Below the pieces are notes generated by a model, which ran no database searches, was not told where the DNA came from, and saw only the letters and a program-made list of their open reading frames with translations. The position numbers and the translations under genes are program-made. This document shows positions 15,330 to 22,599 of a stretch of DNA of 24,714 bases, in pieces. Each line of letters starts with the position of its first letter. The first letter of the stretch is position 1. Source of the DNA: JAFDZV01 sp966128725 (GTDB taxonomy: Bacteria > Bacteroidota > Ignavibacteria > OLB7); assembly GCA_966128725.1 (NCBI GenBank), contig CBHYLN010000080.1, positions 1-24,714 on the forward strand. The letters are read 5' to 3'.

Positions 15330-15755
15330 ATGAGCGATAGCGATACAGATACAGCACCCCTGGGAACCCGCGAGCGGCCGTGGCATTTGAAGACTCCCAC
15401 CGGTAACGCGGAGTTCCTGATGTACCGCGACGAGGAGTCCGACCCGCCAGCGCTTGTATGCCAGGTAGGCAAAACACAGCTGCGATACGAGCTCCGGTGT
15501 ATCGAGGATCTGCATGCCATGCTGAAGGCCCATGGGGATTGGATGCCTCTTGGAAGCGCCGACGAGCAGAAGGCCGCCGCCGACGGTACCGTGGAGGCCT
15601 GGGCCCGATCGGTGGATAATCCTGTCAGCGGCTGGTACGGGATAAAGCGGGGATTCCGGGGGCGGTTCGCGCTGTACGTACCACCGCTTATGGAACTGCT
15701 GGGCCTTGCCGAGCTGGAGCATAATCCCCGCAATAATCGGATGCGAGCGAAGTAG
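15330..15755 (+). CDS. Conserved hypothetical protein (possibly DUF6855)
   Basis: A 141-residue soluble protein with strongly patterned sequence: 'RPWHLKTPTGNAEFLMYRDE' (14-33), 'CQVGKTQLRYELR', 'HAMLKAHGDWMPLGSADEQK', 'SVDNPVSGWYGIKRGFRGRF' and 'LGLAELEHNPRNNRMRA' at the end. I recognise this as a compact family of uncharacterised proteins, possibly the one catalogued as DUF6855, but I am not certain of the accession. No catalytic motif is apparent. The start is well fixed: AGGAGA at 15319-15324 stands 5 nt before the ATG at 15330, whereas the frame upstream to 15228 looks non-coding. It stands alone, followed 86 nt later by the DUF805 gene. Confidence 0.78.
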   Translation: MSDSDTDTAPLGTRERPWHLKTPTGNAEFLMYRDEESDPPALVCQVGKTQLRYELRCIEDLHAMLKAHGDWMPLGSADEQKAAADGTVEAWARSVDNPVSGWYGIKRGFRGRFALYVPPLMELLGLAELEHNPRNNRMRAK

Positions 15756-15841
15756 ACCCGCCGTGCCCCGTGCCCGGTGATATCCTTGCCGGGCCATGCC
15801 TGGCAACCGATGCGTTCACTCTCACGACATCACGAGGCGCC

Positions 15842-16222
15842 ATGACATTCAAGGAACTGTATTTCTCGTTCAATGGGCGAATCAGCCGGTCCACATACTG
15901 GTTGCGCGGCGTGATCCCCATCTACGGAAGCCTGGTCGCCATCATTCTGTTTGGGCAGTCGATCCAAGACAATCCTTCGTCGGGGCCGATGTTGGCTGTG
16001 CTGATGGTGATCTGGCTGGTCTTTACACTCATTGCGGGTGTTGCGATGGAAGTGAAGCGCTGGCACGATCGCGGGAAATCCGGCGCGTGGGTCTTCATCC
16101 GGTTTATCCCGCTTATCGGTCCGCTCTGGACCTTCGTGGAAGTTGGCTGCCTGCCGGGTGATTCGGGCGAGAATGCCTACGGTCCCGATCCTCTCGATGG
16201 CGATTTCATGGATGTGGAGTAG
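15842..16222 (+). CDS. DUF805 family membrane protein
   Basis: A 126-residue inner-membrane protein with the DUF805 signature: 'FSFNGRISRSTYWLRGV' (8-24), then hydrophobic helices (about 24-38 and 50-68), 'VKRWHDRGKSGAW' (71-83), another helix (about 84-98) and the ending 'GENAYGPDPL' (109-118). The family is of unknown function and is often found in envelope or phage-related contexts. The ATG at 15842 begins the family-typical N-terminus; 24 codons of open frame before it are probably untranslated. The acidic tail 'DGDFMDVE' is longer than in many members. Confidence 0.88.
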   Translation: MTFKELYFSFNGRISRSTYWLRGVIPIYGSLVAIILFGQSIQDNPSSGPMLAVLMVIWLVFTLIAGVAMEVKRWHDRGKSGAWVFIRFIPLIGPLWTFVEVGCLPGDSGENAYGPDPLDGDFMDVE

Positions 16223-16481
16223 ATCGATCCGGCCGCTCCGCCGGCCGTGAACGCAGCATCCAAACCTGACGCGCATTGCTGCCCTGTGTTCTGCCACGCG
16301 GATGACCCCGCCTTGCAGGGCATGGGGTTTGCCGTTTGTCCGCATATGCCGCCCTGATCCCTGTGGGCTGTTGTCACTCCGCCACCGTTTTATGTGCAAG
16401 CTCCCGCATGTCATCGCATCTTTTTCCCGTTCGATCGTCCATGGGGTGCTGTGTTGCTGAAGCAGAGATAGTGATAGGGAT

Positions 16482-17120
16482 ATGATTGGCGCGGTGGAAC
16501 GTCCTTCGACCCACATAGAGCTGAAGCCAGAAGCACGCGCGCCGGTATCCCCTGCGGAACCCGGTGCGCGGGCGCTGCACATGGAGCGGGTGATTCGTAC
16601 GCATCGCCCGCGGTTGCTGGATTTCATCCGCAGTCGTGTGCGTGTGCCGGAGGACGCCGAGGATATCGTGCAGGATGTATTGTACCAGATGGCGGCGGGC
16701 GAGGCGCTGGCCGGGCCAATCGAGAAGTTCACGTCGTGGTTGTTTACCGTGGCGCGCAACAGGATTATCGATTGGTACCGCAAACGGCGGCCGGAATCGC
16801 TTTCCTCGATCGCCGGAGCCGACGATGGTGAGGAGGGCGCGGCGCGATTGCTGGATGATCTGCTTGCGCCGGCGGCTGATACGCCGGAGGCGGCGTACTT
16901 CAGCGAGCGGTTCTGGGAAACGCTGGGCGAGGCCTTGGAGGAACTTCCCGAGACACAGCGCCGGGTGTTTGAGATGCACGAGCTGGAAGGGATGAGCTTC
17001 AAGGAGATTTCCGAGGCAACCGGCGTGGCGGTGCCAACGCTGCTATCGCGCAAGCGATACGCCGTTGCCTATCTGCGGCTGCAACTGCGCGACTTGTACG
17101 ATGAACTGATTATCTCATAG
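16482..17120 (+). CDS. ECF-type RNA polymerase sigma factor
   Basis: A 212-residue sigma-70 family protein. Region 2 spans about 37-105, with the core-binding/-10 recognition segment 'VPEDAEDIVQDVLYQM' (55-70) and 'FTSWLFTVARNRIIDWYRKR' (83-102). Region 4 spans about 144-203, with the helix-turn-helix 'EGMSFKEISEATGVAVPTLL' (169-188) before 'SRKRYAVAYLR'. There is no region 3, as in ECF factors. The N-terminus (1-34) is an unusual proline/alanine-rich extension. The start at 16482 has AGGGAT just upstream. The stop is followed at once by the strong Shine-Dalgarno of the next gene, so the three genes to 18329 form one operon. No classical zinc-binding (ZAS) anti-sigma factor is encoded; the membrane protein next door takes that position. 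Confidence 0.92.
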   Translation: MIGAVERPSTHIELKPEARAPVSPAEPGARALHMERVIRTHRPRLLDFIRSRVRVPEDAEDIVQDVLYQMAAGEALAGPIEKFTSWLFTVARNRIIDWYRKRRPESLSSIAGADDGEEGAARLLDDLLAPAADTPEAAYFSERFWETLGEALEELPETQRRVFEMHELEGMSFKEISEATGVAVPTLLSRKRYAVAYLRLQLRDLYDELIIS

Positions 17121-17136
17121 AGGAGAGAGAGAGCAT

Positions 17137-17568
17137 ATGAAAACGCGTGGAGTGTTGATGAAGATCCGGATTGTGCTGGCCGTGCTGGCACTGATAGCCG
17201 TTGTCGGGTTCGTTACGATGAGCCTGTGGAATGCGCTGATCCCGGTGTTGTTTAATGGGCCGGTGCTTGGTTACTGGCAAACGCTGGGCCTGCTGTTGCT
17301 TGCGCGCATATTCTTTGGCGGTCGGCCCGGCCCGCATCGGCATATGGGGCGCGATCGCCTGCGCCGGAAGATTGAGCAACGCATGGCCACGATGAGCCCG
17401 GAGGAACGCGAGCAATACATCGCCAAATGGCGCGGCCGATTTGGCGGCTGGCACGGCGATCACGACTTCGATCATTGGGGGCCTGATTGTGATCGGCCAC
17501 GGCATGGCCGGGACAGTGCCGCCGGGTCCGTTGGCGGGGCCGGCGTTGGCACGGAGACGGCAGCATGA
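17137..17568 (+). CDS. His-rich two-helix membrane protein of an ECF operon
   Basis: A 143-residue protein with a hydrophobic segment at about 10-28, a second at about 44-61 (WQTLGLLLLARIFFGG) and a cytoplasmic or periplasmic tail. The 'LWNALIPVLFNGPVLGYWQTLGLLLLARI' region and 'MSPEEREQYIAKW' (86-98) recall small membrane proteins found beside ECF sigma factors in Bacteroidota. The tail is rich in histidine and acid (GGWHGDHDFDHWGPDCDRPR, 103-122; six His with H67 and H69, plus C118), suggesting metal binding. AGGAGAGAG (17121-17129) precedes the ATG at 17137, and the gap to the sigma gene is 16 nt. The role as anti-sigma or sensor is inferred from position. Its stop overlaps the next start (ATGA). 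Confidence 0.82.
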   Translation: MKTRGVLMKIRIVLAVLALIAVVGFVTMSLWNALIPVLFNGPVLGYWQTLGLLLLARIFFGGRPGPHRHMGRDRLRRKIEQRMATMSPEEREQYIAKWRGRFGGWHGDHDFDHWGPDCDRPRHGRDSAAGSVGGAGVGTETAA

Positions 17569-18329
17569 ATCGGCTGGGTTCCGGGCTGGCCAATAAAGTA
17601 GCCGTGGTTACCGGCGGTTCGCGCGGGATTGGCGCGGCAACGTGCCGGCTGCTGGCGGCAAGCGGTGCGCGCGTTGTTGTTAACGGTCGTGACCGCGCGG
17701 CCATCAACAACGTGGTGCGTCAGATACGCGATGCCGACGGTGAAGCCGTCGGCATCGTTGCCGATTGCACGCGGTTCGAGGCGGTTGAGGAGCTGCGCAT
17801 GCAGGCGGAGTGGGAGATGGGGCCTGTTGATATCCTGATGGCCTTTGCCGGCCATCATGGTGCGCCGTCGCCCACCGAGGCGATGGCCGAGGAACAGTGG
17901 CGGTTCGTGGTGGATGCCAACCTCACGGCGACGTTTGTTACCGTGCGAAGCTTCCTGCCCGGGATGGTCGCCCGGGGTGGCGGCGCCATTGTCACGATGG
18001 CTTCCAGCGCCGGTCGCCAGCCCGGCGGTTCGTCGGCGGCGTACGCTGCCGCGAAAGCCGGTGTGGTAATGTTCTCCCGGCATCTTGCCGGCGAGGTTGG
18101 GCCAAGCGGCGTGCGGGTGAACTGTCTGGCGCCATCGGCGATCCTTACCGAGCGGATGCTGGAGACAATGCCCGGCCAGCAGATGCAGGAGCTGGCCTCC
18201 ACGTTTCCCTTGCGCCGCATTGGCGCGCCCGATGACGTGGCGCGCGCCGCGCTGTTTCTGGCCTCGGAGAATGCCTCGTGGCTGACCGGCGTAACGTTGG
18301 ATGTTGCCGGCGGTCGCGTGGCTTTGTAG
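17565..18329 (+). CDS. Short-chain dehydrogenase/reductase (SDR), FabG-like
   Basis: A 254-residue classical SDR. The NAD(P) loop is 'TGGSRGIG' (16-23), followed by the NADP-favouring 'NGRDRA' (40-45). The catalytic set is N119 (VVDANL), S147/S148 (MASSAG), Y160 and K164 (YAAAK). 'NCLAPSAILTERM' and C-terminal 'TGVTLDVAGGRVAL' fit FabG-type enzymes. The usual NNAG motif reads AFAG at 93-96, an atypical but tolerated variant. It is probably a 3-oxoacyl-ACP or other ketone reductase; the substrate cannot be read from sequence. The ATG overlaps the stop of the membrane protein gene (ATGA at 17565-17568), so translation is coupled and it belongs to the sigma-factor operon, which is unusual company for an SDR. 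Confidence 0.92.
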   Translation: MNRLGSGLANKVAVVTGGSRGIGAATCRLLAASGARVVVNGRDRAAINNVVRQIRDADGEAVGIVADCTRFEAVEELRMQAEWEMGPVDILMAFAGHHGAPSPTEAMAEEQWRFVVDANLTATFVTVRSFLPGMVARGGGAIVTMASSAGRQPGGSSAAYAAAKAGVVMFSRHLAGEVGPSGVRVNCLAPSAILTERMLETMPGQQMQELASTFPLRRIGAPDDVARAALFLASENASWLTGVTLDVAGGRVAL

Positions 18330-18519
18330 TAACGCTGGCGCGAACGCCTCCACCGATTATCCACGCCACGGGGTTGCCCCTGTGCTGCGTGCGCCAGCAC
18401 AGGATACCCACCGGTGCCGCGGCCCGGGCGTCCGGGTCCGTATCGGCCGATTCCATATCCGCGGCGCGATAGTCAGCCACCTCATATTCCCATTGTCCAG
18501 TTTGAATGTCCAGTTTCAT
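18145..18519 (-). CDS. Possible small protein of unknown function, tail overlapping the SDR gene
   Basis: A 124-residue frame whose first 60 or so residues look coding (MKLDIQTGQWEYEVADYRAA, then DTDPDARAAAPVGILCW, then 'VAWIIGGGVRAS'), with AAGAGGA 9 nt before the ATG. After that point (about 18335) it enters the SDR gene in antisense and becomes arginine-rich and shadow-like. The natural end was probably near 18340 and has been lost by a frameshift, or the frame is fortuitous. An in-frame ATG at 18630 offers a longer start. No family recognised. Confidence 0.35.
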   Translation of the reverse strand: MKLDIQTGQWEYEVADYRAADMESADTDPDARAAAPVGILCWRTQHRGNPVAWIIGGGVRASVTTKPRDRRQHPTLRRSATRHSPRPETARRAPRHRARQCGARETWRPAPASAGRALSPASAR

Positions 18520-18673
18520 GGCGGTCGTTCCTCTTATCGGGCATGAGGGAACGTTCCGGTCAACCGTGATTCCCACCATCACGATCGTGATTCCGAGGCC
18601 TCCACGAATTCCGTGCGCCGCGGCTCGCATCGGGTCCCCTTCGTACTCCGGCGTACTGTCCTGCCATGTCGTC

Positions 18674-18691
18674 GGCCATGTATACATGGCC
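18674..18691. promoter_or_regulatory. Perfect 18-bp palindrome, possible operator
   Basis: GGCCATGTATACATGGCC is a perfect dyad with no spacer. It lies in the divergent interval between the small minus-strand ORF and the Cys-rich secreted protein (ATG at 18771), where a shared operator would be expected. No matching regulator is encoded nearby apart from the ECF sigma factor, which would not bind such a site. Confidence 0.35.
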
Positions 18692-18770
18692 AGCATCGGC
18701 CCGTGTTCACACGGCGTCGCGTGTTCGTCATGGGCAGACCTCATTTTCACAGGTTTGGAGGATGCTCATA

Positions 18771-19187
18771 ATGAGAGCCACAACTCGTTTTCTGCTTCTG
18801 GCCGTAGTGTTGCTTGCCGCCCTTACGGCGCCAACGGCAACACGCGCGCAGCCTTGCGGCGCGGCCAACATCACGGTGCTCAACGGCACGAATTGTCCGT
18901 TGGTCGTGTGTTTGTGGACGGCTCCCGCCGTGCCATGCACCGCACTGCTTGCGCCCAATGGTGTTGCCTTGATCCCGGTGCCGCCGGGCACAAATGTGAT
19001 CGGCGTGTTCAGTAACGCCGGCGCCGCCTGTGCGTTCGTGGGTGGGGCCCCGCCGCCATATGCCACATGGTTTTCGGGTGTGTTTCTAGCCCCGGGTTGC
19101 TGCTGCGATGTCCTGTACGATCCGGTAAACTGCCTGGTGAAGGTGATCCCGAACATGGTGCCGCCGCCGGGAGGTTGCGTGCCGTAG
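18771..19187 (+). CDS. Small Cys-rich exported protein of unknown function
   Basis: A 138-residue protein with a clear signal peptide (MRATTRFLLLAVVLLAALTA, cleavage near 'TRAQP' at 25-28). The mature part is short, beta-prone and rich in cysteine (10 residues: 29, 42, 47, 56, 87, 110-112, 121, 136), glycine and proline. It contains a striking 'APGCCCDVLYDPVNC' (107-121), so a disulphide-stabilised or metal-binding periplasmic or surface domain is plausible. No family recognised. GGAGG (18757-18761) fixes the ATG at 18771 rather than the ATG at 18762, which abuts it. It ends in 'PPPGGCVP', with no T9SS sorting domain. Confidence 0.75.
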   Translation: MRATTRFLLLAVVLLAALTAPTATRAQPCGAANITVLNGTNCPLVVCLWTAPAVPCTALLAPNGVALIPVPPGTNVIGVFSNAGAACAFVGGAPPPYATWFSGVFLAPGCCCDVLYDPVNCLVKVIPNMVPPPGGCVP

Positions 19188-20204
19188 TGGCGATGCCAAC
19201 GATGCTCGTTCGGGGCCGCTATTGTTCCTGATGCGGCATCGTTTGCAATGATTGAATGCGACAATTGAACAGGGAAGCCCGGGTTGCGGCAGATCGCGCG
19301 GCCCGGGCTTCGGCAACACACCGCATCGTACCACCTGCACACCGATACCTGCCCAACCATCGGCCCGAACGCCGTGCCGTGTGTTCCGCCATTATCCCGC
19401 ACCCGGCAATCACAGGCCCGGCACACTCTGGCTGCAATTAACGATCCGTAACAACGGCGTTTTTGGCGCGATTCGGTTAATCATCGCGTAATACCACCTT
19501 GGGGATATTGCCCTGCCATCACCCACCGCGATAACATTGCAACGCCGTTCACAATCCGGTTTACCAATACCCGGTTTACCAACGTTGCGCGGTTCACCTG
19601 CCGTTGGCGCTCAATTGGCCACGATGTCTCTGCCGGCATCTGTCTGGGTGTCTCCCAACCGTTCGCACCTCAGCATCAGGCAGCGGCCATTGTACCGTGC
19701 AATCCGGTTGCGGGTAACGCCTGAGGGCGCCCGCACGGGTTCTGGGATCCCGTGCATGGTGGGGCGAGGGGTGGTCGTTGGTTCCAGAATCGATTATACA
19801 GGTTCGTGGCGGCCGGCCGGAACGTGGGAAAACCTGCCGGCGTGCCTTGGCCCGGGCCCATCGGCGTCTTCCCCTTCTTCATACGTTCCGGGAGATGTTG
19901 CCTGGGCTCGGGTCGTCTTTTTTGGGACAGATGCTAGGCCTTGCTTCGTGCAACGATGCAGGGTGGGCCGTTGGATTTCACCATCCCATGCGCAACCGTT
20001 GTCGCGGTGAACAACAATTCCCCGACGAGCACTTCCCCGGCGTTTACCTTGCACACCAGACCACCCTTCAGTAAACTTGTACCTCTTATGGGAATCCGAT
20101 AACCTGGCGCTTCCCCACGCGCCCCAGCGCGGCATGGCCGGCTCGTTGCACATTGTTGTGTGCCGATCTGGAACGCCGGTTGATCTATCCTTCAAACAAC
20201 CTCT
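19188..20204. other. About 1 kb without a recognisable gene
   Basis: No supportable coding region; the open frames on both strands (for example 19537-20010 plus, 19794-20408 minus) have arbitrary composition and no recognisable motif. Structures seen are a perfect 10-bp inverted repeat at 19274-19311 and a short direct repeat CCGGTTTACCAA at 19557-19568 and 19574-19585. I checked by eye for tRNA T-loops, tmRNA and RNase P motifs and saw none that hold together. It may be decayed coding sequence, an ncRNA or plain spacer. Confidence 0.5.
19274..19311. repeat. Perfect 10-bp inverted repeat downstream of the Cys-rich gene
   Basis: GAAGCCCGGG (19274-19283) pairs with CCCGGGCTTC (19302-19311) around an 18-nt loop, the same loop length as the terminator at 11344-11381. 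No U-tract follows on the plus strand (GGCAACACA), so termination would need another factor. It begins 87 nt after the stop at 19187. Confidence 0.5.
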
Positions 20205-22364
20205 ATGTTCGGAAGCAGTTCTCTTCGCGCGACTACTCGCGTAACGGCCACGGCGCTTTTGGCCGCGGCCCTGTTGGGCGCGATCACGACCACGGCGCCC
20301 GCGCAAACCAAGCCGGCAACAAAGGGTGCCGGCGGCGGCCAGCACGAGGCAGCGAAGCCTGGTGGGTCGCAGCATAACGGATCGGCCATCGTTCTCGAGG
20401 TAGGCCACGAGAAGTTCACCGTGGCCCAGATCGCCGAGGCGTTCATGCGCAACGCCAATCGTGGTGGCAAGACGTTGTACCAGCTTGAGCGCGACAGCGC
20501 GCTAGCGTTTGTGAACATGTACGCCAACTACCGCCTGAAAGTGCAGGCCGCGCTGGATGCCGGTGTGGACAAGCGGCCGGAGGTGGTGGCCGACCTGAAG
20601 AACAACCGCCTTCAGCTTGCCGTGCCGCCCGCGCCGAACACGGGTTACCTGATCGAGCGCAAGGTGGTTGATCCTGCCGTGGAGCGGATCTTCAAGCGCC
20701 GCGACGACGAGTTGTTGCTGGCGCTGATTTACGTGGCGATGCGCCCGAACGATCCGGCCGATACCGCGCGGGCATATAATCGGGCCGTCGGGATCCTGCA
20801 GCGGGTGCGCGCCGGTGGTGACTTCGAGGGCATGGCCCGCGACTCCAGCGATGACCCCTCCACCAAGCAGGCCGGCGGGCGTCTTCCGTCGTACATCACC
20901 GCCGGTATGATCCTTCCCTCGATCGAGGATGCGGCCTACGAAACCAAGTCCGGGATGATCTATCCTGGCCTGGTGCGCGTGCCGGCCGGTTATGTGGTGC
21001 TGAAGGTGCTTGACCGCGGCCCGCGTGTAAAGGTGCGTGGCGCTCATATCCTGATTTCCGCGCCTTCCACCGATATGGACCCGAACAGCCCGCAGCGCCG
21101 CAAGGCGGAGGAAGTGCTGAAGCGCATTCGCGCGGGCGAGGATTTCGCGAAGGTTGCCAAGGAGGTTTCCGACGACCGTGTCAGCGCCGAGAACGGCGGC
21201 GATTTCCTCAGTTGGTACACACGCTCGCTTGGCTTCGAGGCCAAGGACGGGAAGCTGGATGCCGAGGTGCAGGCCGCGCTGTTCAAGCTGAAGGATGGCG
21301 AGGTTTCCGATATCGTGCGCACCGAGCGCTTCGGGTTCCACATCATCAAGCGTTTGGATAGTCGCCGCCCCACGTTCGACGAGGAGAAGGAGACGATCCG
21401 CCAGTTCTACAAGCAGCGGCTGATGAGCGACGACCGCGCTGCCTATGTGCGCAGTGTGCTGGAGAAGCACGGGCTGAAGATCGATGACAACACGTTCGAT
21501 CAGATGCTGGCGGCGGTCAATCAGAACGCGACCACTGCCGACACCGCCTGGGCGGCCGGCATTGGCCCCGGGTTGCGCTCGCAGACATTGTTCCGGTATG
21601 GGGGCGCGGCCTACAGCGTTGGCGCCTGGATCGACACCTTGCGCGAGCGCGCCGATCTGCGCGCCACGCCGCTTTCGCGTGCGGGGATGCGTTCGGCAAT
21701 CCAATCCCTGTTCGAGCAGGCCGCGATGATCGACGAGGCGAAGAACCTGGAACAGGAGTATCCGGAGTTCGCAGCGCTGATGCAGGAATTCCGCGACGGC
21801 ATCCTGATCTTCAATCTCGAGGATGAGATGGTGTGGAAGAAGCTCAACTCGGGATACTCCGAGGAGAAGGGCCGCGCGTATTTCGAGGCACACAGGGCAA
21901 AGTATCGCACGCAGCCGAAGCTGGCGCTTACGGAGATCTTCCTTTACAATGAACCGGATGTGAAGGATGCCTACGAAAAGGCCAAGAGCGGCACGATTCC
22001 GTTCGATACCCTTGCCGCGCAGCGCACCGAGCGTAAGGAATTCCGCGATCGCGGCGGCAAGTGGGCGCTGGCCAGCGCGCGCAATGCCGATATCGTTGCG
22101 CAGGTGCTGAAGGTGAACCCGAATCCGAAGCCCGGCGAGATTCTTCCGCCATTCTCGTATCAGGGCGGCTGGAGCATCGTTCATATCGACAGCGTGGAGT
22201 CGCCGCGCCCGATGACCTTCGAGGAAGCGCGTTCGGAAGTGCAGGGCGATTTCATGGATAATCTCCAGAAGGAACTCAGCGCCGATTGGGTGCGTTCGCT
22301 CCGCGCCACCTATCCGGTGCGCATCAACGACAAGGCCCTGAAGGAAGCGCTGACAACCAAGTAA
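20205..22364 (+). CDS. Periplasmic PpiC-type peptidyl-prolyl isomerase with three PPIase-like modules
   Basis: A 719-residue exported foldase. The signal peptide is about 11-34 (ending 'TAPAQ'), followed by a low-complexity Gly/Lys linker (37-60) and a helical SurA_N-like chaperone region (60-160). Module 1 (about 162-271) contains 'RVRAGGDFEGMARDSSDDPS' and 'AGYVVLKVLDRGP'. Module 2 (about 276-386), with 'VRGAHILISAP', 'RAGEDFAKVAKEVSDDR' and 'RFGFHIIKRLD', is a textbook parvulin. A third, divergent module (about 566-663) has 'KLALTEIFLYNEP' and 'GGWSIVHIDSVESPRP'. Such proteins assist outer-membrane protein folding, like SurA and PpiD. ATG at 20205 is the first start and precedes the signal peptide directly. 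An independent terminator follows at 22436. Confidence 0.9.
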   Translation: MFGSSSLRATTRVTATALLAAALLGAITTTAPAQTKPATKGAGGGQHEAAKPGGSQHNGSAIVLEVGHEKFTVAQIAEAFMRNANRGGKTLYQLERDSALAFVNMYANYRLKVQAALDAGVDKRPEVVADLKNNRLQLAVPPAPNTGYLIERKVVDPAVERIFKRRDDELLLALIYVAMRPNDPADTARAYNRAVGILQRVRAGGDFEGMARDSSDDPSTKQAGGRLPSYITAGMILPSIEDAAYETKSGMIYPGLVRVPAGYVVLKVLDRGPRVKVRGAHILISAPSTDMDPNSPQRRKAEEVLKRIRAGEDFAKVAKEVSDDRVSAENGGDFLSWYTRSLGFEAKDGKLDAEVQAALFKLKDGEVSDIVRTERFGFHIIKRLDSRRPTFDEEKETIRQFYKQRLMSDDRAAYVRSVLEKHGLKIDDNTFDQMLAAVNQNATTADTAWAAGIGPGLRSQTLFRYGGAAYSVGAWIDTLRERADLRATPLSRAGMRSAIQSLFEQAAMIDEAKNLEQEYPEFAALMQEFRDGILIFNLEDEMVWKKLNSGYSEEKGRAYFEAHRAKYRTQPKLALTEIFLYNEPDVKDAYEKAKSGTIPFDTLAAQRTERKEFRDRGGKWALASARNADIVAQVLKVNPNPKPGEILPPFSYQGGWSIVHIDSVESPRPMTFEEARSEVQGDFMDNLQKELSADWVRSLRATYPVRINDKALKEALTTK

Positions 22365-22435
22365 TTGGGTGCGGCAATATCTGCCTGATCCGATGCCTGA
22401 CCGGAATGTTCGGTTCTGAATCGACGCAATTGAAG

Positions 22436-22481
22436 CTCCGGCCCTCGGTTTTTTCAACGGAATCGAGGGCCGGAGTTTTTT
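22436..22481 (+). terminator. Strong Rho-independent terminator after the PpiC gene
   Basis: A perfect 12-bp stem, CTCCGGCCCTCG (22436-22447) with CGAGGGCCGGAG (22464-22475), a 16-nt loop and an immediate TTTTTT tract (22476-22481). It begins 71 nt after the PpiC stop. This separates the PpiC transcript from the SurA-like gene. Confidence 0.93.
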
Positions 22482-22514
22482 GTCCTGTCCGTGTTTTGCC
22501 TTTAGCTATCTTTG
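22480..22514 (+). promoter_or_regulatory. Bacteroidota-type promoter for the SurA-like gene
   Basis: TATCTTTG at 22507-22514 matches the TAnnTTTG -7 consensus exactly. It lies 85 nt before the ATG at 22600 and just after the terminator. The TTG at 22480-22482 is 24 nt upstream, slightly longer than the usual -33/-7 spacing, so the -33 partner is uncertain. The -7 element gives the best promoter match in the window and supports an FCB-group host. Confidence 0.5.
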
Positions 22515-22599
22515 GCACGTTCCCGCACGCAACACCTGCTTGACAATGTTCCGGTATGGTTGCGCGTTGCGTTGAGTGGTTTCCCCCGTCTTAGAGGGT

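Noticed and set aside
15774..15796. GCCCGG...CCGGGC stem before the DUF805 gene as terminator
   Set aside because: Only a 6-bp stem and no U-tract.
19537..20010. Plus-strand open frame of 157 codons in the gene-poor region
   Set aside because: Pro/Ser/Arg-rich arbitrary composition, no start signal, no motif; overlaps other equally long frames.
20502..22457. Long minus-strand open frame (651 codons) opposite the PpiC gene
   Set aside because: Antisense shadow of a strongly biased GC-rich gene, and it runs through the terminator at 22436-22481.
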